Below, in pieces: positions 1 to 12,214 of a stretch of 64,000 nt of DNA. Numbering within the stretch: position 1 is the first letter of the stretch; each line of letters starts with the position of its first letter. Origin of the DNA: Ziziphus jujuba (taxonomy: Eukaryota > Streptophyta > Magnoliopsida > Rosales > Rhamnaceae); assembly GCF_031755915.1 (NCBI RefSeq), contig NC_083388.1, positions 12,846,501 through 12,910,500 on the forward strand, written 5' to 3'. The notes under the pieces are model-generated. The model was not told the origin of the DNA. It searched no databases and saw only the letters and a list, made by a program, of their open reading frames with translations. The position numbers were made by a program, and so were the translations under genes.

Positions 1-253
1 GTTACGTATTTGAATAAACAAGTATAGACAACTACTTACAGTAAGAAAAAGAGTATAAGAAAAACAACAGGGAATGCCAACCAATTTTATAATTAGACTG
101 AATTCATAAAATCAGATGTTTATTATCATTATTATTTCTATTATATTTTAAGAGTGTGGATTTAAAACTCTTGATTTTTATGAGAGGAAATAGTGATATT
201 ATCCTTAGGACATCACCATAGAAACAAGTAAAATGTTTATTTTTCTTATTTAT

Positions 254-294
<41 letters not shown>

Positions 295-3111
295 TTTAGA
301 CACATGTTATTTGAGAAAGAAAGAAAAAACATCACTTTCGGAATTTAGTCGAGATAAATAAGATATTTACAAAATTTTAAAAATAGAATCCCTTCATAAC
401 ATTGTCTTGCTAATCCAATATTTACTATTTTTATTAGATTTTTATGTATGTTTTATTACAAATACACGACGGATTTCATCACAATGTTATAAAACTAACA
501 AAATTAAATCAATTTTAATATGCCACAATTATTGGGTTTGTAACAATACCCAAAAAAAGAAAAAAAAAAAACTTAAGACATAAACGAAAACAAAATAAAA
601 TAGATTTCAACCTCCCTTAGTGCCTAAATTCTGTAGGCTTGCATAATTCTAATTTTGGGGCAAATAAAGTTGTCGAATTTAAAATATTTTAAATAAAATA
701 CTCTATATGTTATTGGAAGAAACAGCTTCCTTTTCATCATCCAAAATGCTATCTTCAAAATGCTGTAATGCACAATGCCATCAGCAACAAATAAAAAATT
801 ATCTATGACTAATAGCAAACTTCCATGGCAAAGAAACCTTTTGTCATTTTGTACATAGAGTGCAGCGTCCACAATAAAAGGTTAACCAGCACTTTCCTAG
901 ATTAATTACTTTTATGCAAAGAGAATAGACTTTGTCTTGTTTGGCCATCTCAGAGACTACTTTCTCAGAAAAAGAATGAATAACAAAGTTATCTTTAGCA
1001 GTGGAGGTTGAATAAATGGCTTCAGACATCGAACCGACAATGGGATTTTGGCTCTGATGATAAACTTCTAACATCAGAGTTCTGACAGACAAAGAGTTCC
1101 ACCAAAGATCCCACCAGGTGCAGTTCTTCAGGAGAAAAATATTTGAGGGACAATGGATTTTGTATTCATCAACAAGTGCATTAAGACAGAAGAATAGGCA
1201 TCCTCGAGGCTGCCCCTAAAAGGAATTCCATTAAGCAATAATGGAGGAAACACTCACTTCTGATTTATTGCATCATTAAAATTTAAGATTGGATTTAATT
1301 TCTATGGATCCGCATAGGAATGAGGCAATTAGAAATTAGATTACAGAAATCATTTCAACCAAGCATATAAAAAAAATATAAGGAGAAAAAAAAAAATGAA
1401 AGAAATGAAAGTTATATAATACCATAATGAATGATAAAAATGATAATTTGAAATACAATAAAATATACAAATGAATAGAAATTTGCACCGCATGAATCAC
1501 CATGGTATTTTATAAAATCACAGCCTAGATTATTTCTTTATTGTGCAGAATTCTAAGTCTGTCTTCAACAGCTCAAATAAAAGAAGAATTAACCAAAGCG
1601 ATAATACGTTGAAAGTGAAAAGAAACTATTGTTGAAGATGCTAGGAAAGAGGCCGCAAAACATAATGCAATGTTAACAATCATATTGTAGTATTTTAAAA
1701 TTCAAGGATTAATTGCTTACTTCCACTTATTAAAGTATCATATAGCCACAGATAGAGCGGCTAATATATGAAATATAAAATATAACATATACCTAAAAAA
1801 AGGGGAAAGAAAATGTGCATCAGCCAATACACTAGGTGACCTAGATAATTTGACAAGGCATTCTAGTCCATTTAGATAGTTCATGTGATCACGAACAAAT
1901 TGATACAGATCACCATACTGCTCATTACATTTCGAGCTTGGGGCACTAAATCCATGGGGTTCCAGAGTTAAACACCACAGTTCCTAATACAATAGCAATT
2001 CTACACTGCTTTCCCACCCAAATCGAGGGAAAAAAAAAAGGATAAAGGATCACTGATGTGCCTATAGATTAACACCTTGTAGATTATTAGTGAAGGAAGA
2101 AAAGGAAGACCAAAGAAATGGAATATTTGATTGTGGCAACACCAACACAAAACCAAATAGATCTAGATCAGGAAATATAATTGAAACCATGAAGTTAAAA
2201 AGGGTCTAGAAACACCTCATTGATTCCAATTTTCCTTCCCACTGAAAAAGAGTCCTCCAACATAGTAAAATTCATATAGCATCAACACCGAGTATCTCGA
2301 CTATTAAATCTTCTCATTAAAATCTTTGCAGTACCATATCAATGCACGTTGCGAAGGAATTCGAAGACCCTTAACTTGAATTACAATATGTTCCTCGATC
2401 ATTGTCCCACTCATTACCCTGAGAAGGCATAAGAATGAAAATAGTAAGATAGTTAGATATGATTTTTTTTTTTTTTTTTTCTTACAAAATGAAAATAGTA
2501 AGAGAGTTAGATATGATTTTTTTTTCTTACAATCTACTATGTCCAGATACTGAAGTAAAAGAAACAAAGAAAGGAAATTTTTAAAAGAAGAAAGTAACAT
2601 TTTGTATCTTAATAAGAGAAAATTAGGTTACCTGATCCTCACACCTTTAATGAGGGATAGGCTTTATAATATAAGGATGTGAGTCAAATCATCAAACCTC
2701 AAGCCCAGTAATATAATAGTATGGACCTAGCTGCAATCATTTAAAACATAGAACAGAAGCAAGTTTAGGATTCTTCTCATGTAAAAACTTTTACTTAAAC
2801 CCCCCAAAAAGAGGCCTTTGGTGTTTAGGGGTGCATCCTCAGTCAAAAATGTAAATCTATTTAGACAAGCAGTAAACTGAAGAAGACAACCCATCAAGAA
2901 AAATTTAAATTATCATTTTGACTTCTCTTTCCAAATTTAGCCAGATCCATTAGTCTACAATTGATGGAAAAAAATTTAACAAGAAAATGTACCTGGTGCC
3001 AGAATGAAAACATTCTCTTTAGAGGCGCGTAGCTTACACAGTTATAATATTGGCATTGGCACATATTTATAAAATAAGAAAACAAAATGCGCTAATTCAT
3101 AGAATAGCAAG
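1..3111. other. 3' flank of the PPR gene, no certain gene
   Basis: AT-rich DNA with a (TA)n microsatellite at about 255-291 and an A/T run at 2462-2480. On the minus strand there are short exon-like stretches without recognisable homology, for example about 1848-1960 and 2340-2425, the latter after a CTTCTCAG acceptor-like site. The PPR stop codon sits just after a CAG/GTATTG donor-like site, so spliced 3' UTR exons here are possible, but nothing proves them. Confidence 0.4.
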
Positions 3112-4446
3112 TCAATACCTGAATCGATTTTGGTCTGTCGAACTTCCAAAGTCATCTTCAAGCACATATAGAAGCTTCCTGTATGTATGCCCATCCACAA
3201 GATCTTTCTCCTGGAACTCCTTTAGCAGACTCATTGCCTGTCCAACCCTTCCTCTTCTGCAGATCTCATCCAGTACTGTCCTGTATGTAATGAAATCAGC
3301 TGATCTCTGGTGCTCAATCATCTCCCATAGATACTTCATTGCCTCCTCAACATCTCCACCGAGAGCCAAAGCATTCACAAGTGAGTTGTATGATTTACTA
3401 CTAGGAACAAACCCTTTATTCTTCATTTCATTGCACAGCTCCCTTGCATTGTTTGTCCGGCCTTGGGCACACAACCCATGGATCAGATAATCATAAGAAA
3501 AGGAGTTAGGAAGGCACTTATAGACCACACCCATCTGATGGAATATCCTAAGTGCATCATTGACATGGAGGGAAAGCACATAACCCTTAATCATAGAATT
3601 CAAAGAGAAAATATCAGGTTCAATCCCATCATCCACCATTTGTCTAAACAGGCGCCTAATTGTCTCCATATACATATGGTTTATGTAAGAATTACTACCC
3701 CAACTCAATAATGCAGCAAAAAGAATATTATAGGTTCTAATTGAAGGCCTACAATCCAACTTCCTACTGCTTCTCATGTGCTTAAATATATTGATTGCTC
3801 TAGTCAACTTCCTGGCTTCAGTGAAAAAGTAAATAATTGTATTGTAAAGAGCCTCAGAACCAATAGAAGAGACAGCAAGCACTTGGTTGACAACATCATC
3901 CATTTCTTGGTACATTTTAGCAACGCCAAGCTTTTTTATGGTAGTATGATAAGTGGAAACATCATGCTTGAACCTGGGCTGGTGTGTTGCCCAATTGAAC
4001 AGCTCTAAACACAAAATAGGATCATCCTGCTGACTTATAACATTACAAAGTTCTTCAGGAGTAAATCTAGGAAGAAGTTGGGAGACCACCTTTTGAAATT
4101 GGGCTTCATCAAGACTAGGCACGTTATTTGCTTTCAATCTTTTACGTGCTCTCCTCCTAAAAGACCTTGAAGAAGGCCTGCTTGAGTAGAACGAATACAA
4201 GGAAAAGCGTGCATATACACACAAAAGCCCATGTGAAGCAGTTGGTGAAGCTGGGTAAGTGCCCGTTCGAGCCAAATTATGCATTTGCCTCAATCCATTA
4301 CCAATTAAATTAAAATTACAGGAAAATACAATGAATCTTCTCAGATAACTCAGATATTGGTAAAATGAGTATGCATAATTAAATTGATTAGTAAGATCTG
4401 AGTTTGAGTAACCAACCCTTGACCAAAATCTACGAACACAACTCAT
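3112..4446 (-). CDS. Pentatricopeptide repeat protein, probably mitochondrial
   Basis: Intronless 444-aa reading frame with an ATG at 4446-4444 and an in-frame TAA ten codons upstream (4476-4474), so this start is well defined. Met55 is an alternative. The first ~105 residues are Arg/Ser-rich with few acids, as in a mitochondrial presequence, and end in an arginine-rich stretch (residues 94-103). From about residue 198 I count six PPR-like helical-hairpin motifs of about 35 residues (starts near 198, 236, 279, 315, 350, 385), with typical Y-N-x-L and G-x-x-x-x-A cores. There is no E, DYW or SMR domain, so this is a short P-class protein. Such proteins bind organellar RNA for processing, stabilisation or translation; the target cannot be read from sequence. 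It may be the orthologue of one of the short Arabidopsis mitochondrial PPRs, but I cannot fix which. Its leader derives from SIZ1 (see 4557-6250). Confidence 0.9.
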   Translation of the reverse strand: MSCVRRFWSRVGYSNSDLTNQFNYAYSFYQYLSYLRRFIVFSCNFNLIGNGLRQMHNLARTGTYPASPTASHGLLCVYARFSLYSFYSSRPSSRSFRRRARKRLKANNVPSLDEAQFQKVVSQLLPRFTPEELCNVISQQDDPILCLELFNWATHQPRFKHDVSTYHTTIKKLGVAKMYQEMDDVVNQVLAVSSIGSEALYNTIIYFFTEARKLTRAINIFKHMRSSRKLDCRPSIRTYNILFAALLSWGSNSYINHMYMETIRRLFRQMVDDGIEPDIFSLNSMIKGYVLSLHVNDALRIFHQMGVVYKCLPNSFSYDYLIHGLCAQGRTNNARELCNEMKNKGFVPSSKSYNSLVNALALGGDVEEAMKYLWEMIEHQRSADFITYRTVLDEICRRGRVGQAMSLLKEFQEKDLVDGHTYRKLLYVLEDDFGSSTDQNRFRY

Positions 4447-4556
4447 GCTACAAAATCTAGTCAGAACTATATCTTATAGAACTAAAATAAGTAGAACTAG
4501 CACAAAAGTTTGGCAAGTTCGATTTTCATCGAAGCAATGTTGGTCTGAACAAGATG

Positions 4557-6250
4557 GAAAATATGCCAACTTTTCCTGCAAGAAGAAAAACATATTCATG
4601 GCTATCATATAATGTAGCAAGAAGCAAGAAAAAAAAAGAAAAAATAGTACTTATGAATACAATGTAAAAGAAAAAACCAAAACCTATAAATGCTTAATCA
4701 CAAACAACTGGGGCAGCAAAATTTAAAAAGACAACAAATTTGAAAACAGATGAACCTGTAACATAACAAAGTTATATTTTAGTGACTAGCTTAATCACTC
4801 AAACTCAAAATTAATTTTTTAGAATTTAATTGTGATTCTGAAAGAAATAGTGCATCCAAAAGTTAAGTATTACCTAGAATTCTGCAAACTAATTCCTAAA
4901 TTTGAAGTAGAAAATACAAATTTAGAAGTAAAGCAAGGGAGTAAAAGAAGAAAAAGGAGCTGAAAAAATCAACATCATATTAGTCTGATTTAGCATAAAG
5001 AACTATAAAAAGTTACACATTCATTATTAAAAACATATCTATTATAGAGAGAAATGAAATATAAACATATTATAAGCTGGCATTATTCAAGACAATATGG
5101 CAACATATAATGAATTTCAAAATCCATGGATATTAACACTCAAACATAGATTAAAGTTTTCAGGGAAACATTTTTATCTAAGGCACAAAATAAAAGGGAG
5201 TGCAGCAAAATGCAATTGTAGCACACACACTTGATTCCCCAAAATGACAATGGCCACAAAAATCACGGCCAACTATGTAAAATCTATTCATATATACCAA
5301 GAAATATTCATATAACTTTTATTTTCCATCTTAGTAACATAATTGAAGTCAATAAATAAGTAATGCTCCATATGTATAAGTTATTAACGATAAACAAAAT
5401 ATTTAATAGAAATTCAAGCAGATTTGATCGTCTTATCAATACCCTAATTAGAAATCAATAATGGCAATTGAAAAAAAAAAAAAAAAAAGGCAAACCAAAA
5501 TATGCTTGTACCTAGTAATTCCCACCAGTAGATACCAAAAAGAAAAAAGCCAGAAGTTAAGAAGTTAGACCAAGTAAACCAACAGTGTAGGTGGCTACAT
5601 TCACTAACCATAAGAAGTTCATCTTCCGTTATGACCAAAAATTTATTCAGGACAAATTGCACAGCTTTCCTCCAGCTAAGAATCATATGTACCAACATCC
5701 ATTGTCTAATTTACACAAGAAGTAGAAATGAATTATAAATAGATAAAATAAAACAAACTACGAAAAAAAAAAAAAAAAAAAAACTAATACCTTGCAAACT
5801 AGCTACCAAATGGTGCAGATTCTGCTGCTGGAAATAATAATTAAATCAAAGAACAAAGCAATGAAAACAACGCATAGCCTCTCCAAACAGGGAATCAACC
5901 TGAAACAAACAAAGAACATGGATTAGAATTAAGAACAAAATAATAATAACAATAACAATAATAATAATAATAATCCGAAATAAAAGCTCATCCAAACTGA
6001 AAAGCCATAATTCAAAACCGACAAATGATATTACATAAAACCCCCTAATTATGCATCAATCAGTCTGATGCCCACTTCCTGCTCTTCCATGTTCTCACGC
6101 ACCGGAAGAACCAATCCCCCAGTTGTAGATTTCGGACCTATCGCCGATTATGCATTCTGGTTATTTTTTTGTTTCGGCGAGGGCACTTCAGGGTTTTGGC
6201 TTTAAGTCCTAAGTCACATGCCACGCCCGTTATTTGCTTCTTTTTCATAC
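4557..6250 (-). promoter_or_regulatory. SIZ1-derived promoter and spliced leader upstream of the PPR gene
   Basis: This stretch aligns, in order and orientation, with 41157-43205 (SIZ1 promoter, 5' UTR, exon 1, intron 1 and start of exon 2). Anchors are the exon 2 acceptor with its first bases (4557-4580 against 41157-41180), the block about 4820-5000 against 41380-41550, the exon 1 donor (5791 against 42584), the CCAGCAGCAG leader acceptor, and the GACCTATCGCCGATTAT promoter block (6136-6152 against 43091-43107). Both intron 1 splice sites are intact, giving a predicted 4576-5790 intron. The SIZ1 ATG is missing: about 35 bases that hold the end of the leader and the start codon are deleted, so CCATTTGG replaces ATGGATTTGG. 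Homology stops inside SIZ1 exon 2 at 4557, about 110 bases upstream of the PPR ATG. About 100 bases of the first leader exon are also absent. I infer that the PPR gene is transcribed from a captured SIZ1-type promoter. Confidence 0.8.
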
Positions 6251-6622
6251 CAGTGGTCCAGAGGATTGGAGGTGTAGATGATGGGCTGGAATGGATTAAA
6301 AATGGTGCAATAGTCTTTCTTTTTGCACATTCAGCAAAAAGAAGTCGCTCATTTTGCACGAGCCAGATGTCTGTTTACACCCAATTTAATATGAAATGAC
6401 CAAAAAGCCTTTATTAACCTTGTTTTGTTTTAATTTTCTTTTTAAAGTTTTATAATTTTTTTTTTTTCTTTTCTCTTTACAAAACACGAACGCCTCCCTA
6501 TTCTCACCTTTGCTCGGAACCTCAGTCCTTGTTGCTGGGGCTCATTCATCAATTAAAAAAAAAAAAGTAAATATATAAATTGACAAAAAAAGAAATTTAT
6601 TTTTATTTTTTATTTTTTCATG

Positions 6623-6659
<37 letters not shown>

Positions 6660-7146
6660 AAGTTTGAAGAAACCCAAAAATAAAAAGTTCCGGGTCATCT
6701 TCTTTTTAAACAAAATTGATTGTTTTAGCGAATACCTTGAACCACTGCAAAACTCGTACAGCTTTACTCTATTGGAGAGTATAATAAGAGCCACAATTAA
6801 ACAATAATAAATAAATAAAGAGGAAAAAAAGTCAAAGGAGTTTTTAGTAAATTTATCTAAGAAGAATGTGTAGGAAGAGTTTAGGTCATGTAAATAGAAG
6901 CAACCACGAAGAAAATGTATTGTTTGGGCTTCTTAGTGTAATTCTACGGTTTGGCTTTTCGGCGTAATTTATGGGTTTGGTCTTTTAAGTGTGGTCACAG
7001 CCAATGTCATCACCTTCCTTCCACCCACACTAGAACTTCATACGGTTTTTGCACTTCTTGCAGGATAAAAATTTCTAACTATCACAGTTTTTTCATTTAA
7101 AATTACCTAAAACCTTTTTGACTTACTTTTTTAAAATATATTTTTC

Positions 7147-7189
<43 letters not shown>

Positions 7190-8621
7190 AGATGAAAACT
7201 TGGAATATGTTTTTCATTTTCATTTTTTCTTTTTTTTTTTGTTTTTCTTTTTTTTTTTTTTTTTACACATCTAATGGTTGAAAAACAAATGAAGACTTTT
7301 GTATTTATTGGAGGGGCCCATTTGAATTTCCTTAAAAGCCTCTCTGCATCAAGTTTCTTCACAACTTTTGTTTCCTCAGAAAGGGAATATCTCCATAAAA
7401 AAGTTTTATTTTTAAAACAACCAACTCCTCATATTTTGGAAATTTTCCTACCAAAATGAACAGAGCCTAAGCAGAAACTAATTTCATTCAACACTAGATC
7501 CAAAAATTAAAATAAGCAAAAAAAAAAAAAAAAAGATTAAATTGCCATCAAATCTAACCGAGACAAAATTGCCAAGACACTATTCTAACAACCAAAACCG
7601 CAAATCCAAGCCCAAGAAAACACTAACATTTTGCATACAAATCAAACAATTGACCCCGAATTTTAAAACAATTAGCAAAAAAAAAAAAACACATAAAAAA
7701 TCCAAGAGAAATTACAGAGTGAGAGACGATAATGGAGGTACAGTAGAGTCCTTCAAGCCAGCCTCAGGTGGTCTTGGAGCCCCACAAGCGAAGCCCCGAC
7801 CAATTTCCTCTCATCTTCAAAATTTCTTAGAATTCCCAGAAAACCAAAATGAAGAACCCAAATGCTCCCAAACAATTAGGGTTTCAGTAGAAGGGAAGAA
7901 GAAAACGATCTTTCTTCTATATCTCACTCAGTTCAAGTTCACACAAACTCTCTCTCTCTAGGTTGAATCGATAAAGCAGAGAGCATGACGGCGACGTTTA
8001 AACGATTTCGAGGATCTGAAGGAAGGAAGAGGAAGGACTCAAATTGACGATATTGACCTTGGGGTTTTAACGAGTTCACTGTTTCAGTTGAAGCGAGGTG
8101 GCGTGGGCTTTTGGTAGTTTAAAGGTTTAAACATTGCAAAAGTAATTGTCGGTCGGCTGTTGAAAATGTAGGGCCCGTTTCTTACACTAAACTTAAAACA
8201 TAGGCCCATAAAAGAAAACCATAGGCTCACCTAAACCAAACGACCGAGCCCAATGCATAAATTTTGTTTTTTCTTTTCTTTTCTTTTTGCTTTTTTCTTT
8301 TTCTTTTCTCTTCTTTCTTTCTTTCTTGGAGAGGTGTGACTATTTCAAACATAAAAATTTATTCCTATTGGATTATTTTAAACAACAAATTTACCATCAG
8401 AACAAGTAAACTACATATCTTTCTTGTCTTTTAGGCTCTTCTTTTCCCTCTTTTACTGGAACTTAATTTATCAAATTTTTCATCACAAAAATAGTAAACC
8501 TTGCCATTGAAGAACAGTAGATTTGCCTTTATTTTTGAAGTTATTATCTATATTTATCAAATCTAGATAATATTTATTATTTTAAATATAAAATATTTAT
8601 TTTATATACATATATACCATA

Positions 8622-8664
<43 letters not shown>
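6251..8664. other. AT-rich intergenic DNA with homopolymer runs
   Basis: There is a (TA)n at about 6629-6656, an A run of roughly 38 at 7151-7188 followed by long T tracts at 7229-7264, and another A run near 7518-7533. A CT-rich, leader-like stretch on the minus strand (about 8130 to 7870, with AAACCCTAATTG and GAGAGAGAG) resembles a plant 5' UTR. The only short minus-strand reading frames behind it (about 7860-7690) match nothing I know. A decayed gene start or a non-coding RNA is possible. Confidence 0.35.
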
Positions 8665-8669
<5 letters not shown>

Positions 8670-8815
8670 ATTTTATGATGAGGACGGTCCGCATGAGAAC
8701 CGCAGTATTAGTGACGGTTTTTTATAGTATTAACGACGGTTTCTTAAAAAATCGTCACTAGTACTATGAAAAACCGTCACCAATATTGTGGTCCGTCCGC
8801 ACCATAAACGGACTG
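8665..8815. repeat. Fold-back MITE in a TA microsatellite
   Basis: Imperfect terminal inverted repeats (GGACGGTCC at 8682-8690 against GGTCCGTCC at 8790-8798) enclose a second, longer inverted repeat built on GTGACGGTTTTT and AAAAACCGTCAC. The whole ~120-base core can fold into one hairpin. It interrupts a (TA)n tract (8629-8664 and 8816-8831), a common landing place for MITEs. GTGACGG sub-repeats recall subterminal repeats of CACTA-type elements, but the superfamily is not certain. Confidence 0.7.
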
Positions 8816-10619
8816 TATATATATATATATCATATTTATATTTACAAAATATAATTTTGTCATTTTCATTCACATAAAATACTTTTAAATATATTTACCC
8901 AAAAAAAAAATTTAAAATATACTGCTGAATTTAAAAAATTTGAAATTGAATTTACCCTTTTTATTTTACGAAAATGATTCATAAAAATTGTTTTTGAAAA
9001 CTCCAAAACAGGCCCAAGCAATTTTTTAAAAAATATATATTTTTTCCAATATTGATCCATCTTCAATTGTTTTCTCCAAGAACATCACATATTAAATCAA
9101 ACAAGCTCATAACAAAGAAAAACCACAAACCGAATGACATTATACAAATAGCCATAGATTAGCAATTTACCATTTTTCCATCAACAATCAAAGAAACAAA
9201 AGTAAAACACAAGTACAGGAAACAAAAGTAAAACACAAGTACAGGAGTAGATGCCAATGTGACCGTATATACACATATGTAAAAGGAATCACGTTCACGT
9301 TCACGTTCCAAGTTGTCCTTCATTATTGAAAAAATCATAAGCAGAAATTCAAAAAGAAAATATAAAAGAAAATCAAACATAATAACATGCAAGCCGGCAC
9401 ATGGTTGTGCTCTTTCTGTTACTAGAATTGTACCATTTGCCATTTTTTGATAAGGAAATTTTTTACATGCCTACAAAATTAAAATGAACGCGCGGTGGAG
9501 CGAAGTAAGGATGGGAGAGTATTGTATTAGTAGATTTGAACTTAATGCCGGTCGCATAAACTTTTTTATGATATAACAAATTCACTTTTTAGAATGTTTA
9601 TTACTGGTAAATAATATTATTTATTTAATTTCTTGATCCATTTATTTAATATCAGACTGTCAATATTTTGTTTTATAGCAGTCAGTGTAAAATTCTAAAA
9701 CAAAAATATAATGAACAAATTTGACTTTCTTAAACATTAAAATAAAAAACAAGAGGAAGAAACATTCGACACTTGCATGACTTGTTTTATAGAATAACAA
9801 CAATTTGCAGAAAAACACCGCTCAGATTTTTCATTTCCGAAAAGCACTTTCCAAGATCTGAGAACATATAGAGCCCATCCAACAATAACACATCCAAATA
9901 AACGAGTTCTTTATCATTTTTACAAAGTAAAACCCATTATCCAAACATAATAGTCAGATCTAATCATATACAGCTCAAACAGAACAAAACCCAGTTCATC
10001 AGTTTCTTTCAATGGGGAGAAAAAAACAATCTAACATTCAAATTTCAAGTAGAAAAACGAAAAGGAGAGAAATTCAGAGTATTGCAAGCCCAGAATTATT
10101 ATTTCTCCACAGATAACAAAACCAAAAATTAAAAAAAATTAAAAAGAACAGAAAAGAAAGGGAAACAAACAGCATGCATAATGAAGAACACAAAGAGAAG
10201 ATTAGAGATTTATACGTCGAGTAGAGAAAAGGATGATACGAAGAAAAATGCAAGGGAGTCTCTCTCGCCGACTTGGTTTTGGGGTTGAGAGAGAGAGAGA
10301 GAGAGATAGCAGAGGCTGAGATTTGTGAAGGATTTTCTTCGAAATTGGTATTAAGCGTTGGCTGCTTTCAACAGGTTTAATTATGTACTTATTTAGACTA
10401 TCAAAAACCCTTGCTTCCTTTTTTCATTGTCTTGAATCATGATAGAATTTCAGTAACTCTACTAACCTTCTCTTCCTTCTTTGTCACATCACTTTGTGTC
10501 AACTGTTCAATTTCTTATCTCTTCAATTTTCTGTAGGTTGGAATTGTTCACATACATGCTATCCATCGTCCTTTTAATTATCTGTCAATTTCATTGTCCT
10601 TTATTTTCGTATCTGCTAA
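8816..10619. other. AT-rich intergenic DNA; leader-like segment near its end
   Basis: No coding sequence is recognised. At about 10340-10222 the minus strand reads as a CT-rich plant 5' UTR ((CT)n followed by ACTCGAC/GTATAA, a possible donor), but no coding exon is visible further left. It lies just outside the Pack-MULE and may be the orphan start of a gene or a non-coding transcript. A direct duplication of about 22 bases (AAACAAAAGTAAAACACAAG) occurs at 9194-9240. Confidence 0.3.
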
Positions 10620-10646
10620 TTAAGATGAGGGGAATTTGGCCCAATG
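10620..10646 (+). repeat. Left TSD and terminal inverted repeat of the Pack-MULE
   Basis: TSD TTAAGATGA occupies 10620-10628 and the 18-bp TIR occupies 10629-10646. Similarity to the right end becomes gapped after base 10646. Confidence 0.75.
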
Positions 10647-11286
10647 CTTTCTTAGGAATGAGTTTAACGATTTTTATTTTTTTATTTAGTATTTTTTTTT
10701 TAATAATTTTAAAATATTTTTATATCTAAATTAAATATTTTTATTTTTTTAATTTTTTTAATTTTTTTTTATCTTTTCGTCATCCGACTTTTCTCTTCTC
10801 CTTTATCACCTTTCTTCCAAAATTGGCTTATCTCTTCTCATTCATCAAGATTTCTTCACTTAGTTGCTCTTTTGCCAAACAGCCTCATTCATCTCTTTAA
10901 TGGTCAAAATTCCATTTTGGAATTCGAAATTAGGGTATTGTGAAGAAGGAGGACGTGGATTTGTATATGAAATTCAAGGGCGGTGCTTCATGGTAGGAGC
11001 AAATGCCCAAGTTTGCTATTTTGCTTGGCCTCTCTGATAAAACGCCTGATCTGTTTGCTTTATTTTTCCTTTGATTTTTCGATTTGATTGGTTTCTGGGT
11101 TTTTTTCTAAAACATTTGTGAGTGTTTTTTTTTTTCCTAATTAATTTTAGTATAAGTTGGAATCGAAATTAGGGTTACATTTTTTTTTTTTAATTTATGG
11201 ATACTCTAGATATTTAATTATTTTTTTTGAAATTTGTATGCTAAATATTTTAACTAACTGCAGATATTTCCTTTGATTTCATCCAG
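10647..11286. other. Left subterminal region of the Pack-MULE
   Basis: A T-rich stretch is followed by a CT-rich, 5' UTR-like segment (about 10770-10860). No coding homology was recognised. MULE ends often drive inward transcription, and this layout would fit that. Confidence 0.4.
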
Positions 11287-11528
11287 GTATCAAATCGATC
11301 TCCGTTATAATGGAGGTGTCTGTATGTTTTTAATGCTATCATTAAAGTATGGCATTATACCAATTGTGGTGCCAATTGGTGTTCGAGATTTTGACATTGA
11401 TGGGGAACTTTGGGTCAAATTGAGATTGATACCGACTGAGCCTTTTGTAGGAGCTGTTTCATGGGCTTTCGTTGCACTTCCAAAAATCAAATTCGTGTTG
11501 TCACTATTCCGCTTGTTCAATTGAATGG
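11287..11528 (+). pseudogene. Exon fragment of an SMP/C2 membrane lipid-transfer protein (NTMC2T5-type)
   Basis: Reads as one internal exon with an intact AG acceptor (11285-11286) and GT donor (11529-11530). The translation contains V-R-D-F-D-I-D-G-E-L-W-V-K-L-R and a W-A-F-V-A-L-P-K-I-K-F block, which I recognise from the SMP lipid-binding module of plant tricalbin/synaptotagmin-like proteins with an N-terminal membrane anchor. A small indel near the exon end creates a TGA at 11522-11524, just before the donor. No other exon of this gene was found nearby, so it is a captured piece rather than a gene. Family call about 75% sure, subtype less so. Confidence 0.65.
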
Positions 11529-11979
11529 GTATGTTATAAATTCTGAGCCTTTTCTATGCCATATTTGACAGTACAACTGTCATAAAATACACTGTCTTAA
11601 GATACTGATTCGTATCCTAGTATAGATGTTTTTACCTTGTTACTATCTATGTTAACTTATCACACGTACGTGCAAGCAAAACACACATAAAGAGCTGATT
11701 TTGATAATGGCATCTTATAATTCCGCACTTTAGGAATATGAACTTCTCTGGAAATGATTGTCTGATCGTGTATTTCCTAGTTTTTGTTATAGACTACCAC
11801 AAATTTTCATTATCTAAACCCTGTAATCATATCATAAAATTTATGATCAATTTGTTATTGTCTGTAAGAATTAAGAAATAACATACATGTTGGTTTAATA
11901 ACGAATGGGTTTTATCATTTTCCTTTTGTCGCCTTAGTAACTGGCTTCTATACTATACGTGATAGACTTCTTACAATTT

Positions 11980-12214
11980 GTTTATCAATCACGTTTTGGC
12001 TGAGAACTACTTTGCGGGATATTTTTGTTATACTCGCTATGCTTGACTGCAATTCGGCTTTAATATGACAGGTGGATTTGTCAACATTAGGGAGGCTGTT
12101 TATCAATCACGTTTTGGCTGAGAACTACTTTGCGGGATATTTTTGTTATACTCGCTATCCTTGACTGCAATTCAGCTTTAATATGACAGGTGGATTTGTC
12201 AACATTAGGGAGGA
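11980..12214 (+). repeat. 118-bp tandem duplication spanning a methyltransferase exon start
   Basis: Two nearly identical units (11980-12097 and 12098-about 12214) share TTTATCAATCACGTTTTGGC. Each contains the TGACAG acceptor and the first bases of the methyltransferase exon fragment, so the gene piece carries a duplicated, out-of-place exon start. Only a few mismatches were seen, so the duplication may be younger than the capture. Confidence 0.8.

Noticed and set aside
2304..2600. 98-codon minus-strand frame downstream of the PPR gene
   Set aside because: Half of it is Lys/Leu-rich translation of T runs; the remaining part follows an acceptor-like site but matches no family I know.
7151..7264. 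A run facing T run, possible long hairpin
   Set aside because: Homopolymer pairing alone is weak evidence; no target duplication or element ends were found.
7542..7961. 139-codon Lys/Asn-rich frame, plus strand
   Set aside because: Low complexity, covers A runs, no domain; the opposite strand looks more like a leader.
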